A model generated the notes under the pieces. The model worked only from the letters and a program-made list of their open reading frames with translations, ran no database searches and had not been told where the DNA came from. Source: Henricia sp. BOLD:AAB3569 (lineage: Eukaryota > Echinodermata > Asteroidea > Spinulosida > Echinasteridae). Taken from it: a stretch of DNA of 64,000 nucleotides. The stretch lies in NCBI GenBank assembly GCA_037783545.1, contig JBBELK010000539.1, forward strand, positions 124,001-188,000, given 5' to 3'. This document shows, piece by piece, positions 1 through 14,100 of the stretch. The position numbers were made by a program, and so were the translations under genes. How positions within the stretch are numbered: position 1 is the first letter of the stretch; the number at the start of each line of letters is the position of its first letter.

Positions 1-1709
1 CTACCATCATCACCCAAAATGGTAAACAGGACTACCTGAACCATTGCAAGGTGTACAAGCTACAGTTGAACTCAGACGTTTACATACATGTACACCACTA
101 CCATCATCACCCAAAATGGTAAACAGGACTACCTGAACCATTGCAAGGTGTACAAGCTACAGTTGAACTTAGACGTTTACATACATGTACACCACTACCA
201 TCATCACCCAAAATGGTATACAGGACTACCCGAACCATTGCAAGGTGTGCAAGCTACAGTTGAAGTCAGAAGTTTACATACATGTACACAACTACCATCA
301 TCACCCAAAATGGTAAACAGGACTACCCGAACCATTGCAAGGTGTGCAAGCTACAGTTGAACTCAGACGTTTACATACATGTACACCACTACCATCATCA
401 CCCAAAATGGTAAACAGGACTACCCGAACCATTGCAAGGTGTACAAGCTACAGTTGAAGTCAGAAGTTGACATACATGTACACCACTACCATCATCACCC
501 AAAATGGTATACAGGACTACCCGAACCATTGCAAGGTGTACAAGCTACAGTTGAAGTCAGAAGTTTACATACATGTACACCACTACCATCATCACCCAAA
601 ATGGTATACAGGACTACCCAAACCATTGCAAGGTGTACAAGCTACAGTTGAAGTCAGAAGTTTACATACATGTACACCACTACCATCATCACCCAAAATG
701 GTGAACAGGACTACCCGAACCATTGCAAGGTGTACAAGCTACAGTTGAAGTCAGAAGTTTACATACATGTACACCACTACCATCATCACCCAAAATGGTG
801 AACAGGACTACCCGAACCATTGCAAGGTGTACAAGCTACAGTTGAAGTCAGAAGTTTACATACATGTACACAACTACCATCATCACCCAAAATGGTAAAC
901 AGGACTACCCGAACCATTGCAAGGTGTACAAGCTACAGTTGAAGTCAGAAGTTTACATACATGTACACCACTACCATCATCACCCAAAATGGTATACAGG
1001 GCTACTCGAACCATTGCAAGGTGTACAAGCTACAGTTAAACTCAGACGTTTACATACATGTACACCACTACCATCATCACCCAAAATGGTAAACAGGACT
1101 ACCCGAACCATTGCAAGGTGTACAAGCTACAGTTGAAGTCAGAAGTTTACATACATGTACACCACTACCATCATCACCCAAAATGGTATACAGGGCTACT
1201 CGAACCATTGCAAGGTGTACAAGCTACAGTTAAACTCAGACGTTTACATACATGTACACCACTACCATCATCACCCAAAATGGTAAACAGGACTACCCGA
1301 ACCATTGCAAGGTGTACAAGCTACAGTTGAAGTCAGAAGTTTACATACATGTACACCACTACCATCATCACCCAAAATGGTATACAGGGCTACTCGAACC
1401 ATTGCAAGGTGTACAAGCTACAGTTAAACTCAGACGTTTACATACATGTACACCACTACCATCATCACCCAAAATGGTGAACAGGACTACCCGAACCGTT
1501 GCAAGGTGTACAAGCTACAGTTGAAGTCAGAAGTTTACATACATGTACACCACTACCATCATCACCCAAAATGGTGAACAGGACTACCCGAACCATTGCA
1601 AGGTGTACAAGCTACAGTTGAAGTCAGAAGTTTACATACATGTACACCACTACCATCATCACCCAAAATGGTATACAGGACTACCCGAACCATTGCAAGG
1701 TGTACAAGC
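1..1709. repeat. 97-bp minisatellite, about 17.6 units
   Basis: A head-to-tail array with a 97-bp period. Each unit runs from CTACCATCATCACCCAAAAT through a TACATACATGTACACCA end. Between about 864 and 1524 two variants alternate (one carrying TATACAGGGCTACTCG, one carrying AAACAGGACTACCCG), giving a 194-bp higher-order repeat repeated three times. The array starts before the window and ends abruptly near 1709. Because 97 is not a multiple of three, the long open frames running through it, which look Tyr/His-rich, are a by-product of the repeat and not genes. Confidence 0.97.
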
Positions 1710-1962
1710 AATGTTTTAAGTACTGCAAGCACGTGAGGAATTCCACAAAGTAAAGACTGTTACAAAAATGGCAACAACGCAAGTTTAAGCACACCAGTTT
1801 TAACACATGGTTGCAATACAGTTGTATTTAAACTTCCGACTTCAACTGTATATAAATACTTGGAGAATTTATTGTGGCAAGAAAGATGTTTAATAGTAAA
1901 ACAAAATATTATTGAAGAAAAGTATGACAAACAAATTGACATAAGATCTGAATTGAATTCAC

Positions 1963-2127
1963 CTGGTAAAATACTTCCGCCTCGCTGCCCTTGGGATTGG
2001 CATTGATCCAAAACGGGGCAACCATAGCAACACGGGATCTGGAACTAAATCTGTATGCACGAGGTTTTGGAAAGGTACGAGATGGAGCGTTCCGTTTCTT
2101 GAAGACAAACAGGCCGTTGTCTGTGAA
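1963..2127 (-). CDS. NIDO domain, second half exon
   Basis: 55 codons, phase 0 to 0. FTDNGLFVFKKR (the N-G-x-x-x-F strand), then RVAMVAPFWINANPKGSEAE and VFYQ. The VAPFW motif followed by a V-x-Y strand is diagnostic of NIDO, as in SNED1, tectorin and MUC4. Ends at CAG|GTGAAT, so further exons lie left of the window. Confidence 0.9.
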
Positions 2128-5100
2128 CTGAAGAAAGTTAAAAAATATATTTAAACAAAGAAGAAATCTGTGAGAGTATTTGGCACGAAGAAGTAAATCT
2201 TAATATTTTGTTTGTCTTGGATTTGTGGGGCTTGGCACCTATACTGAGGTAAACTTTTAGTTTAAAGGCAGAACACATGATTGGTAAACCGCTACAAATA
2301 GTTTCATCTCCCTGTGTGATTGAAGATATGCATGATTAAAAAGTCAGCTCCGTACGTCATCTAACTTTTGAGAAAATACTAAAACAAAACAAAACTTTCC
2401 AGTCAATTCGCCCAAAAACCACGGCCCGTGTACGAAGTGGCATTTGGGTGAAGTGGCCTTTGGGCTAAGTGGTCAAGGGCAAAGTGAATTTTCGTCTCAT
2501 GAGACGAAAATAATTGTTTTACTCATTTCTCAAAGACTATAGCACTTCAGACAAAACCATTTCAGGGGAATTTTTCCACCATCATCATGTTAATAAGTTG
2601 CGAGTAATTCTGTGAACATTTCTGAGTTTTGAGATACCAATCATGTATTTATAACAATTGTTCAGGGAAACAGCAATGTGTTGGAATAAGCATTTAATTT
2701 TGAGACCTACAGATTAAAAAGATTATTAAACTACAAACTCAAAGTTGCTGACACTAATATTTTATTTTTAAAATAAATTTTGTTTTGTAAGTTCCCACAA
2801 AAATATTTGGTAAACTGGAATGCGATTCGAACCCCAGACCTCCGAGTCACTGCGCAGATGCTCTACCATCTAAGCTATGAAATTAAGTTTGTTATTTTGT
2901 TTTAGTTAAGCATCCATGCAACACCGAGAGAAAATGGGGTTCATAGGGAAAACCAGAAGGAATATACTACTGTGCCTCATAGCTCAGCTGGTAGAGCATC
3001 TGCCCGGTGAGTCAGAGGTCTTGGAGAAAACCTGAGGGAATATACCACTGTGCCTCATAGCTCAGCTGGTAGAGCATCTGCCTGGTGTGTCAGAGGTCTT
3101 GGGGGAAACCTGAGGTAGTATACCACTGTGCCTCATAGCTCAGCTGGGAGAGCATCTGCCTGGTGTGTCAGAGGTCTTGGGGGAAATCTGAGGGAGTCTA
3201 CAACTGGAGTCTACAACTGTGCCTCATAGCTCAGCTGGTAGGGCATCTGTTCGGTGAGTCAGAGGTCTTGGAGAAAACCTGAGGGAGTCTACGACTGTGC
3301 CTCATAACTCAGCTAGTAGAGCATCTGTTCGGTGAGTCAGAGTTCTCAAGTTTGAATCCCGATGAGACCCATATGATTTTTCTCTCATCGCATGTTTGGA
3401 ATGTGATGTTTGACTAAGATAGGAGTGATTTTGATGAATGATTTTGACGAATGATTAGAATTGATTACTGATAAAATACCTTGAATACACCATATACCAA
3501 TAACATACCCGTAATTTTAAAGTACAATACTTACATAAAGGGAAGAAAAGAGGGCATTCTTTCCTAACGGGAAACCAAATTCAGGGCTGATTGTATCAGA
3601 CACTAGGTCTGTTGCAGTTTTTCTGAATGCTTCATTGCTCAGACGTAAGTCGCCATGGTCATCTCCAAAAGGAAACAGGAACACCTCTGCAGAAAGAATT
3701 AACAAAATGACAATTCATATAAGTTTGCAAGTTTTGCTCAATTTGTTAGTAAGGTTCTAGTGTAATATAAAATTTAGGACAACTGGAAGTGTTGTTTTTT
3801 TAAACCATGGCAAAAAAGCACCTGTGAATATTCGTCAAGAATTAGCGACGAATACCCAACAACAACTCGAATCAATACTGGTGCCGGCTTTGTGTTACAA
3901 ATTATGCAAGATATACAAAGGAAATAGAAGATGTGGTGATCTAGTCGATAGCGCATCGGACGTTTGGTTGAGAAGTCCATGGTTCGAAGCCTGGTCATTG
4001 CACCGCACTGTGTCCTTGGACAAGACACTTTACGTTGTCTCTCTTATTGGGTACCAGCAAATATGGTTGGGGAAACCCAACCAATTGCTGGGGGTAGACC
4101 TGCGATGGACTGGCATCCCATCCAGGAGGAGCTAAGCAATGCTCCTTTGATTGCTTTCCGGTGACGTCAGGCTTTCCATCCACCATTTTGGTTATTTTTT
4201 TTCATAACGCACGTGGCTCGAGTGATTACCGGTAAAAAAAGCAAGAAAAGCACATTGGTTGCACTTTACCTTGTATCAATAAAGATAAAATGTATTTCTT
4301 CAGGCTAAAAATCGCAATCAAGTAAAAACACTTTCGTTTTTAGAAGCCGACTACATGCTCAATAATTTGAACGTATCGCAATGCGCTGGTGAGTATTTTT
4401 TATGAGTGTTCATGTGCGTCTGTTGGCATGTGCGTCTATTGGCGCACGTGTATACGCGCGTGACCGGTGACACCCAAGCATTCCTGGATGTTCTACGTCA
4501 CGGAAAGCAATTAATAGTCACTCCATGCCACAGAAACCGGGGATAAGTACCGGACGTATGAGCCAATATGGGCCTACACAAAGGAAATGAGGTTTAAGTC
4601 TAATACATCAAATGCAAACATGTGAAACAAACCTTTGCAGTCGAAGCCATCTCCTTCAAAACCTTCTCTACATGTGCAATTAAAGCCACCTTCCGTGTTA
4701 TTACAAACTGCATTCTGATGGCAATCATGCAGTAACTCAAGGCACTCATTGACATCTGCACAATAAACAAAAATGAAAATAAGATACAGGTACCACAGCC
4801 GGAGGAGGTTCGAACCCGCAACCCCAGGTTTTCACCTATGATTGCGAGTAAATGTCCCAAACCACTCGGCCACCCAATCCACCCAAATTGACTTTACCAA
4901 AATTCAACGGCACTTTTTATGGCGGTGAAAACTATTTTAAGCGAGTTTAACATCGAGATGAGATGCGTGTACCTGTAGTGCAATTGTCCCCAGTCCAGGC
5001 GCGTGTACAAGAACAGCTGTAAGCATTGATCAAATTGGAACAGGCACCTCCGTTTTGACAGGGGAGACTTGCGCACTCGTCGATATCTTGAGAAATAGAA

Positions 5101-8100
5101 AACAAAGATATTAAAGTCATGACTGAGGGAATGTGTATTTTGTAATTAAATGGATCAATTTTAGACACGTCATAGGTTTGAATCTTGAAACTCAAGATTT
5201 TTATCTTATTTTGTTTTAAACGTCAAGAATAAGGCACTGAATAAATTATACAAATGCCAAAAAAAAAAAATAACAACAAACTGTCAAACTTGAAGCTCTT
5301 GAAAGTAATCTTTAAACTGCAATAATATTTCTGAACTTAGCACATTAACAGCTGTTTTCCTTTTTTTATTCTAAAACTGTTAAAAGCAAGGTTGTGTCTT
5401 TGAAAACTTCAGATGCCCTCATTATTAACTGTTTGCAGTACTGAAACCAACGATTCCTCAGAAGTGCCCAAGGCACTGTAGCTCGTAAGCCTGAAGAAAA
5501 CCTGAAGAGAAGACGATGAAGAAATGCTCAGTTTTAGAGGTGGGAGGAAAACCCCTACACAATTCTGTATTGGGGGAAACCCACGGAATCAAGCAGGGAC
5601 TGACAACCCAATCTACATACTGACCTGGGGCCTAATTCATAAAGCTGTTTAGCATTAATGTCTGCCTAATCAAACATTTGTTTTCTTTGTTCTCAAATCT
5701 GCTATTCTTGCTAAGAACACAAGTTGACATAATAATTCTTCTTAATGCTGCAAAGGGGCGACGCACCGGTGAAACTTTCCCAAACGACCACCGAAATTTC
5801 GGCTGGAAGACATCGATTGGACACCAAATTTCTGTACCCGGAGCTTCCAAAAATGGTTCCATACCTAAGAGAGATGGTTTTAGACCTAATAAAAATGGTT
5901 CTAGACCTAATAAAAATGGTTTTTGACCTTAAAAAAAAGGTTTTTGACCTCCAAAATATTGGGGTTACGCCAAATTGTCGCCCTAACTGACCGCGTCGCC
6001 CTTACATGACTTTCTACACAAAAAGTGTCGCCCTATTGGATAAAATAACCCATTTTTATAAAGCAGACAAATTTTTGATTAAGCTAACATGTCTGCTGAA
6101 CAGCTTTATGAAATTTGCCCCTGGACGGGATTCGAACCAGGACCACATAGGTGGAAGGCAAGTACCACTACACTAACCTCACTCCTAGATCATTTTCGCT
6201 TACCTTGGCAGCTTGGAATTTTTCCAATCAATGTCCCTTGATCACACGACACTATGGTGTTGGGTATCGGTGTGTAGCCTGGCTCACAGGCGAAACTAAT
6301 GACATTTTGATGAAGCACCGGTGACGTGGCATTGGTCGAACCCTTTGAGGGGACCCTCGGTCTCGGGCAGTTTTCTGATGATCAAAAATAGACTACATGA
6401 TTGGTAAACTGTGTTATTTCCACTCGTAATTGAAAAAGCCTACGTTGAGAAAACTACCTTGTAGAATTTTCAGCTACATACAGTGTATATGCAGTAATCA
6501 AAGCATGGTTTTTGTGCATGAATAAATGGCTCCAAAAATCGCCTACAGGTGATCTTTGGAGATTCAAATAGTTTTGACATTTTTTTCATCAACAAAATAA
6601 TTTCACAGGATGATTACTACCATTACCATCTTTAATAACAGGTAAGCTTGTAGATGGCAATTCTTTTGAGGGTAATTACCAAACTAGACCCTTACCTTTT
6701 AATAACAAATGGACTTTTCAAGGGCAACACAGCAAAAGCATAGGGCACCGATGGCAATTTACCGTGGTGCAGTGGGTTATTGCAAGGCCTGAAACTGTTT
6801 CCACATGATTAAGTCAATTGCCCTGTTTGGACTTTGTTAAATAAACTCCTCAAAAAAAGTTCAGAAAGTCAAGTTTGACTGACGATTTCTCTCTTGTTGC
6901 AAAATAATTTTCCTTGAATTTTATATCATTGGAAAATCCTGTTATTCCTCTTTACGATGATGTGTCATTTGTTATGATTAAGCAATTGGGGGATGTGTAG
7001 CACAGCTGAATACGGGGCGGGTGTAAAGTGAAATGTCACAAAATGCATTGCTATTGTCAAAAAGTGCATTGACACATTCCCATCCTCCAAGCACTTTTCA
7101 CCCACCCCTGTATTCCGCTATACTGCACATCCCCCAATTCATTAATCATAACAAATGACACATCACTGTAAAGAGGAAGAACAGGGCTTTCCAATGATAC
7201 CAAATTCAAGGGAAATGATTTAGTAACAAGAGAGAAATCGTCAGTCAAACTTGACTTTCCGAACCTTTTTTTTAGGAGTTTATATCTTGAGATGAGAACA
7301 ATTCAAGACATTGTTAACATACCAAGGCACTCTGGAACATCATTCGTCCAGGTCATGTTGAGGCACGTCGATTGTTCGCTTCCGTAAAGCGAGTAGCCAT
7401 TACGACAAGAGAACGCGACGACTTCACCTTCGCGGTATTGCATCGCCCATGGCATTATCTCGCCATTTGTTGGCTCCCCGGGGTTAGGGCAAAATACTGA
7501 AACCAAACAAAAACACTCATCATATAAAATATTATTTCCGTTTTGTTCATTTACTTTGCTCGGAAAAGTTGGGTCCTTGGGGAAAACTTGAGGACTGAGG
7601 GAAGACACCATTGTGCCTCATAACTCAGCTGGCACAACACCTGCCTAGTGAATCAGAGGTCTCAGGTTCGAATCTTGATGAAGACAATATGATGTTTCTG
7701 TCATCACATGTTTTGTTGGTTTTGTCCTATTTGTGACCAGGGGTCGATTTCACAAAGATTTGCGACGCGTCGTAAGTACCAAATCCATCACAACTCGCTG
7801 AACCCTTTGTAAGTTTGCCACTGGGTCGGTGAGTTGCGAGGGATTTGGTATTTGCGACGTGTCGCACGTCTTCGTGAAATCGACCCCTGTACTGGCAAAA
7901 TGAGATAGATGCTGCGCAGTCTGGGCCGAGTTTCCAAGATCATTTAAATACAGAAAGAAATTATTGAAGGCGATAGCCAAAATCGTCAGTTGGAACCCGG
8001 GTACTGCTGAGAATGTCCATTATATTTTTGCATTTGAATGGGACTGGATCCATCGCTGATTTCTGTTATGGTCGCACAAACTCGGTCCGGACTATGTAAG

Positions 8101-11100
8101 ACCAACTCACTTTGCTAAAAGGGGTTATGTTTCACTGAAATCTGGGAAAGATTTCATGCATAGACACTCAATGTGACCCTATAGACCGTATCGAATAGCT
8201 GCCATCTTGTGGGGCACCTTTTGTTACTTAAACTGTTCACCAATGTAAGCACAAAACGTGCAACCATGCATGTCCTCGGGGAACAAACAAACTGCCCCAC
8301 AAGATGGCGGCTATTTGATACGGTCTATACACTAAACCTATGGAACAACTCTCAAGTTTTTCCTTGGTAAATTTATGACACTTTCCCTCCTAATTTTGTG
8401 TTTTTATCATCAAACTTGTTTACCATCAAACTGGGTGTCCGTGCATGGTAATGAACCAGAAATCGGTAAAGAAATGCTAATTTTTTACTGCAACTCAAAA
8501 AACAAATTTGATTTTACAAGAGGTACATACCGCAGTGTTCTTCATTCTCATCCTCATTATTTCCACAGTCGTACACGTATCCATCACACAGGAAGGCGTT
8601 TGGGATGTAAACGCCCGATGAGCATCGATAGTGGTCCGGCTTGTAGCAGTGTGTCTCAACATTAAATGTGTCTGTAAACAGGTCAAAAAGCAGGTTATCT
8701 TCATTAATAATAATATTTTGTTGAATAGATCCTGATAATTTGACTTTAAAGGTAGTATACTTGTATAATTGTGTAAAAGGAAAAAGAGTGAAGGAAGAAG
8801 GGGAGGGAAGAACGCACTCCCATTCCCATAGTATATGGTGGTAGTCCAGGGGACGATTTCATGGCGCTGTTTAGCACAAAAATTTATTTAGCACAGAATT
8901 TCTTTGCTCTGTAAAATGGTTTACCAGCCAAAATTTTATGTAAAATTGTATTTTTGGGAACAGTAGCAAAATACCATCACATACGATTTTGGCTGGCAAC
9001 CCAGTTTTGCAAAAATAAAAATAAATTTGTGCTAAACAGTGCCATGAAATTAGCCTCTGGTAACATTGGAATTGGAGTTTTAAAAAATGTTTGGCTCTCA
9101 GCCACCCCCTAAAAAATGTTCTGGATCCGCCTATGCTTTTCACTTACCACAGCATAAATCCTCGTCCTCATCTGAAAAATCACTGCAGTCACCCGGAAAT
9201 GCATCACAGAAATAAAGCTCATCCACACAGGGTCCGTCCCGGCACCGGAGTTTGCCATCACTGCAGGGTTCTGAGCAAAACAAATCAAATCTTGCTATGG
9301 CTTGTAATTCATGATTCACAGCATATACTTGTCCGTGTTCCAAAATTCAAGAAATTTGAAAGAGGTTGAATGAAATCACCCATTCGTATATGGAGTGACG
9401 CTGGGATTTATAAGGAAATTCAAAATTTAAAGATATACAGTCCGTAGTTCTCAACAAACGAATTTGTTTTTTCTTCATTGAACGAATTTTGTAAAGCATT
9501 TACTTTATTTTAACAAGAAGACATCAAACTTTGAACTTTAGACATCGCTAACCCTGTAAAAAATGACGTTTTGTACGCCCGTTTTATTGCACCTTGTTCA
9601 TAGGACTTGCGAAAAGATTTTATGTTTCTAGAAAATATCAATTCAAAAAAACGTTTTATTTTTCGAGGTGCCACATCCAAAATGCACGAACTGTATATCC
9701 TTAAAGAGATCTAGAATTTATAATTTAATGCGCAGTGTACATGTAGGTGGGCATTTTTATTTTGTATTTTTTGTTTTTCGAGTATATTTAGAAAAATCAG
9801 GCTAGCAACTTCATGTTTAATATCCTAGTGTAAAGGCAAAGGTGTATCACCATTACACAAGAAATTTACTGACACACCTTAGAAACGCAAACCACACACT
9901 TTAAAAATGCAAAACGGGTTTGGAATACAATAATATCACATGGACATTAAATATTCTCGCAATCTCGCTGTGGGATGTTCCTGCCAAGCTCATTCTCTCT
10001 CACCATTCATTAACCGTGGCATGATGAGAGTGCATGGCATCTCATGATTGTGTCTTGCTTTTAATGTATCCAGGTACTCGTATTACACAAGCATTGCATT
10101 CAACATGATTGTGCATGCCTGTGACAGCTGCACAGAATTTTCTGCGCTTTGTCAATTGTTTTTATATTAGGAAGATTCAAATCCAGCCTTATTGACAAAA
10201 TTATGTCTTTGCTACTCACAAATGTTGTTTGGGCCTTACCATTCTTATTGCCTGCAATACATAATAATTACACAAACATTTCTGTTTTGCGTTTGTGTCA
10301 GTATAGATTTCTCTTACCTAATGTAGTATAAGTTGTAGCAGCATATGTGGTAGACTCTTCTTTTGAGACAAAAACAAAAGACGAAATTAAGTAAACACTC
10401 ATACATTAATTGTGCACGGACAGACTAGTTATGGTCGCAAAAACTCATCCAAGACTGTGAGAAGCGACTTTAAAAGTTATAACAAACGATCTGTACACTA
10501 GCCTTGTCCAAGGCTGTCTCTGTTTGTCCCGGTTTGTATCGATGAGCCACAGCGCAGCCGGTTCCGACGGCAGGCTAGTGCATGCCTCCGCTCCAAGTAG
10601 CGTCCTTGTGCGGCAAACAGTAACCACCCGAAGGGATAGTCTGGTTCCCGAAATCATTTTATTGTCATGAGTCGATAAGAAAAACCTTACAACATGTGCA
10701 TACGAGGTCAGCGCTGGAAATCTTGCGCAAAAATAAGGAAAAACATAAGGTGATCGATGTGCTTGACACAAGGCTGTCCTTCCAACTTTCATTGGGCATT
10801 CAGGTGCTTGTTTTGAGGTATCTTGAGACACATGCAATTTTAAGACACTTGGAGGTATGCACTTGTTATCACGTCTTTGACCATGAACATAATGACGTGG
10901 CGCGTGAATTCTGAAAATATCTAGAGGGCCACACATTTATCCTCAAAGCACCTAAAACCGCTCTGTATTTCTTCCATGTTCAACTCGGTGAAATTCAAGT
11001 TTATACAAACACACCCTTAATTGATAGGCATGTACTCATAGCTTGACTCATCCTGTTTCAAATCTTGTGTTCAGTTAAGGGGCATTCCCATCGCTATCGT

Positions 11101-14100
11101 GGAAAAATGGCTTTGCACGCGGCTCTACCATTAGTTTGTACAGGAGCTCACTTGCCGCTAGTGCGCGGCCTGTCACGACACGCAAAACCTTTAAGCTCGG
11201 TCAAAGTTCAAATTCATTGAACTTTGACCATGGGGAGCTGACCATTCCAACGTGCAGCCAATGAGGTAGCAGAGATGCCTCGAGTTGCCGGAGTGGAATT
11301 TTCTCTTTTGGAAAAATAGACGATTGGGAGCTCATGCAATATGCGGTGAGCGCAGCGTGGCAACGCAATTTTTCTGCGATAGTGCGGATGCCCCTTAAGG
11401 GTAGCTGCTATTGATCACGTTCAAATGACGTCACTTCCTACAAATTGTCCGTGCATCAGGATTTTGAGCGTAATTTTTTGTGACGCGCATCGGTTGCGCA
11501 GTATTTCGAACAAATTTCGACCAACACGCGCGCGTGTTTGGAACTTTTACCAGGGCGTGCGTGCGCGTACTTGATGGCGTTTAATACGCAGTAGCATTTT
11601 TTCCTACGAAGATGGCATCTGTGAATGTGATCAATTGGATGACTTTTGGTTATTGCCCTTGACAAAGAATGTTACTTAAAGGTAGTATACATGATTGGTA
11701 AACCGTTACAAATAGTTTCATCTCCCTGTTTGATTGAAGGTATGCATGATAAAAACCAACCCGAGCAAAAAAAAATCAGCTCCGTACTTCATCTAACTTA
11801 AGGGAAAACAGTCAAACAATGTTTCTTTGCCATTTCACAGAGCTTCAGACAGTTGTTCCATCCCATTTTCTGACCCTAATTTCCCAGAGGGTCACATGTT
11901 AACTTACCAAGAGGTGTGCAGATTGCTCCCACAGCCATTACGCCTGGAGAGCGAATCCCGATTTTATCTTGATAACAATCAAATAATGTCTCCTCATTTC
12001 CTTGACACTCGACACCAGTGACCAGGAAGTTGTCACCGCCACGAGACACAGGATTGTTGACAGCCTCGAGTGCATCTCCAAAGCCAAGTTCCTGACATAC
12101 CACTTTAGCACCATCAATGTTCCAACTACTACCACTGATTAATCCCCACACTCCATACCAATAGATCTCAACACGACCTTCATTACTGACGCTACCATCA
12201 GCCAAGCGAACTGTGGAGTAAAGAAATAATAATAATAATAATAGATAGTTATAATAACGTCTTACGTAAGGTACTTCAAAGCGCTTCACAGACATCAACA
12301 ACACTAAAAAGAAGTTATAAAATCAGCAAACAAATCAGCTCCAGTAAATAATTGGCAAAATAAGTACGGATTTATTGCGTTGGTCCAAATATTGTTAAGT
12401 TCAGAGCGTGATCCATTTCCGTCCCTCATGTGAGGGACGGAAATCAAGAGACAAATGCCTTTCCTTTAGTCAATACAACAAATGAAAACTAAAGTGAACC
12501 CGTTTGTTTAACTGCTACTGATGTTAATAGACACACCCAGTTTAATGTTGAAATTGACTTTGCAGAGGTTGTTTTTATGCACGAGGGACAGACAATTAAT
12601 AAAAAAATTTACATGCATTTTCAACTATTTCTTGAAAACATTTCTTACCAGCAACTCGACATACCACCCCAGCATCATAACTATGGTTACAACTTGGTCT
12701 TGGGTTAATGTGGATACAGCTCTCGATGTTAGTTTCGTTACCCACACATTCAACATTGTCAACGTAAATCGGTCCCGTTCCACTTCCAAAATATGCAGCT
12801 CCTTTTGCCTCTACAGCACCGGGGAAACCCAGCTGCCTGCAAGCCACGTTGGCGTCCTCTAATCCCCAGCTGTTACTGCAAATTGTGCCCCATGTTCCAT
12901 TGTACAAAATCTCCAGCCGCCCCTCTCGATACCGACTGCCACCAACAAGGCGGAGATCCCCTGGAAAAGACAAAGGAAAAAGTATAGAAACCTCTTATTT
13001 TAAGTTGAAATTATTAGTTATTTCCTTGCTTTTGAAACCTAATTTTAATTTTAGACCCATTAAACCACAATTTACAAAATGTATTTGACAACTTTAAACT
13101 GAAGTTCCCATGCATTTTCAGTCAGGACGACGTTCCTCCTCCATTTTTAAATTTGCTTTAAACAAGTTTCAGCTTGGTCGTATAACAGACAGAAAAACGT
13201 ATTCCTTTGTCCCAAAAAAGCAAAATACTCCTTATCAAGTAAACAATTATCTAACACGAATTAACATTGGATAATTGAGCACTTTGCGCTTGCTCTAGGC
13301 TCTTTCTGATTTTCATTATGAAGTCCAAATTTGCAAACCGCATTGAAGTAAATTTTGTTGAAAAACCAACTCATTGGTAATAGTTCATCTTCAGAAAACA
13401 GTTTACAACTAAATGTTACATCATAATCACTTTAATACCTGATGATGCACACACAATGCCTATATCCTCATTATGGCCGCAATTTGAAGAATCACTATGT
13501 GGACAACTCGCTAGTTTTGTTTCATTTCCAATGCACGCAAGGTCATCAAGATGAGTTGGCCCAGTCCCTTCTCCATAAAAGGCGAGAGCCTTTACGGTGA
13601 CAGCACCTAGAAATCCAAGCTGCCTACAAGCCACCTCGGCATCCTTCCGTCCAAATCCATCATCACAAACTGTTCCCCATTCGTCATTAAGATACACTTC
13701 CAACCGTCCCTCGTACGGTGAATTTCCACCAACAAGACGAATATCTGCACAAAGATTGGGTTAAGTAGCAGATGAACATTAGTCCTTTTTAAAGACTTCT
13801 TTCAAGTGTACTGCAGTATTGTAAACGCTTCACTTAAATTATGTCTGAAACACTGAACTTAAAATAAAACGACATGTTGACATCCAAATTTTCTGAAGTT
13901 CCTTCAAAGTCAAAGGCACCACAGGATGGGATTATTTGGACAAAATGGCATCAATGTGTATACTAGATCATTGTTCTTACTTTTTGGATACCAACATCAC
14001 TCAAAATTCCAAAGAATAGCATTATTTCTCGATTTGTTTTTAAAACTAGGCCTAATAAATGATTTTACCTGCTGGGGAGTCTGTTGTAGCAGCAATTGTG

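Noticed and set aside
88-1524. Repeated 90-residue His/Tyr-rich frames
   Set aside because: They are the 97-bp minisatellite read through three successive phases; nearly identical in every unit and without gene context.
2971-3372. Possible tRNA gene cluster
   Set aside because: Units lack the T-arm and acceptor 3' half except for the last, degenerate one.
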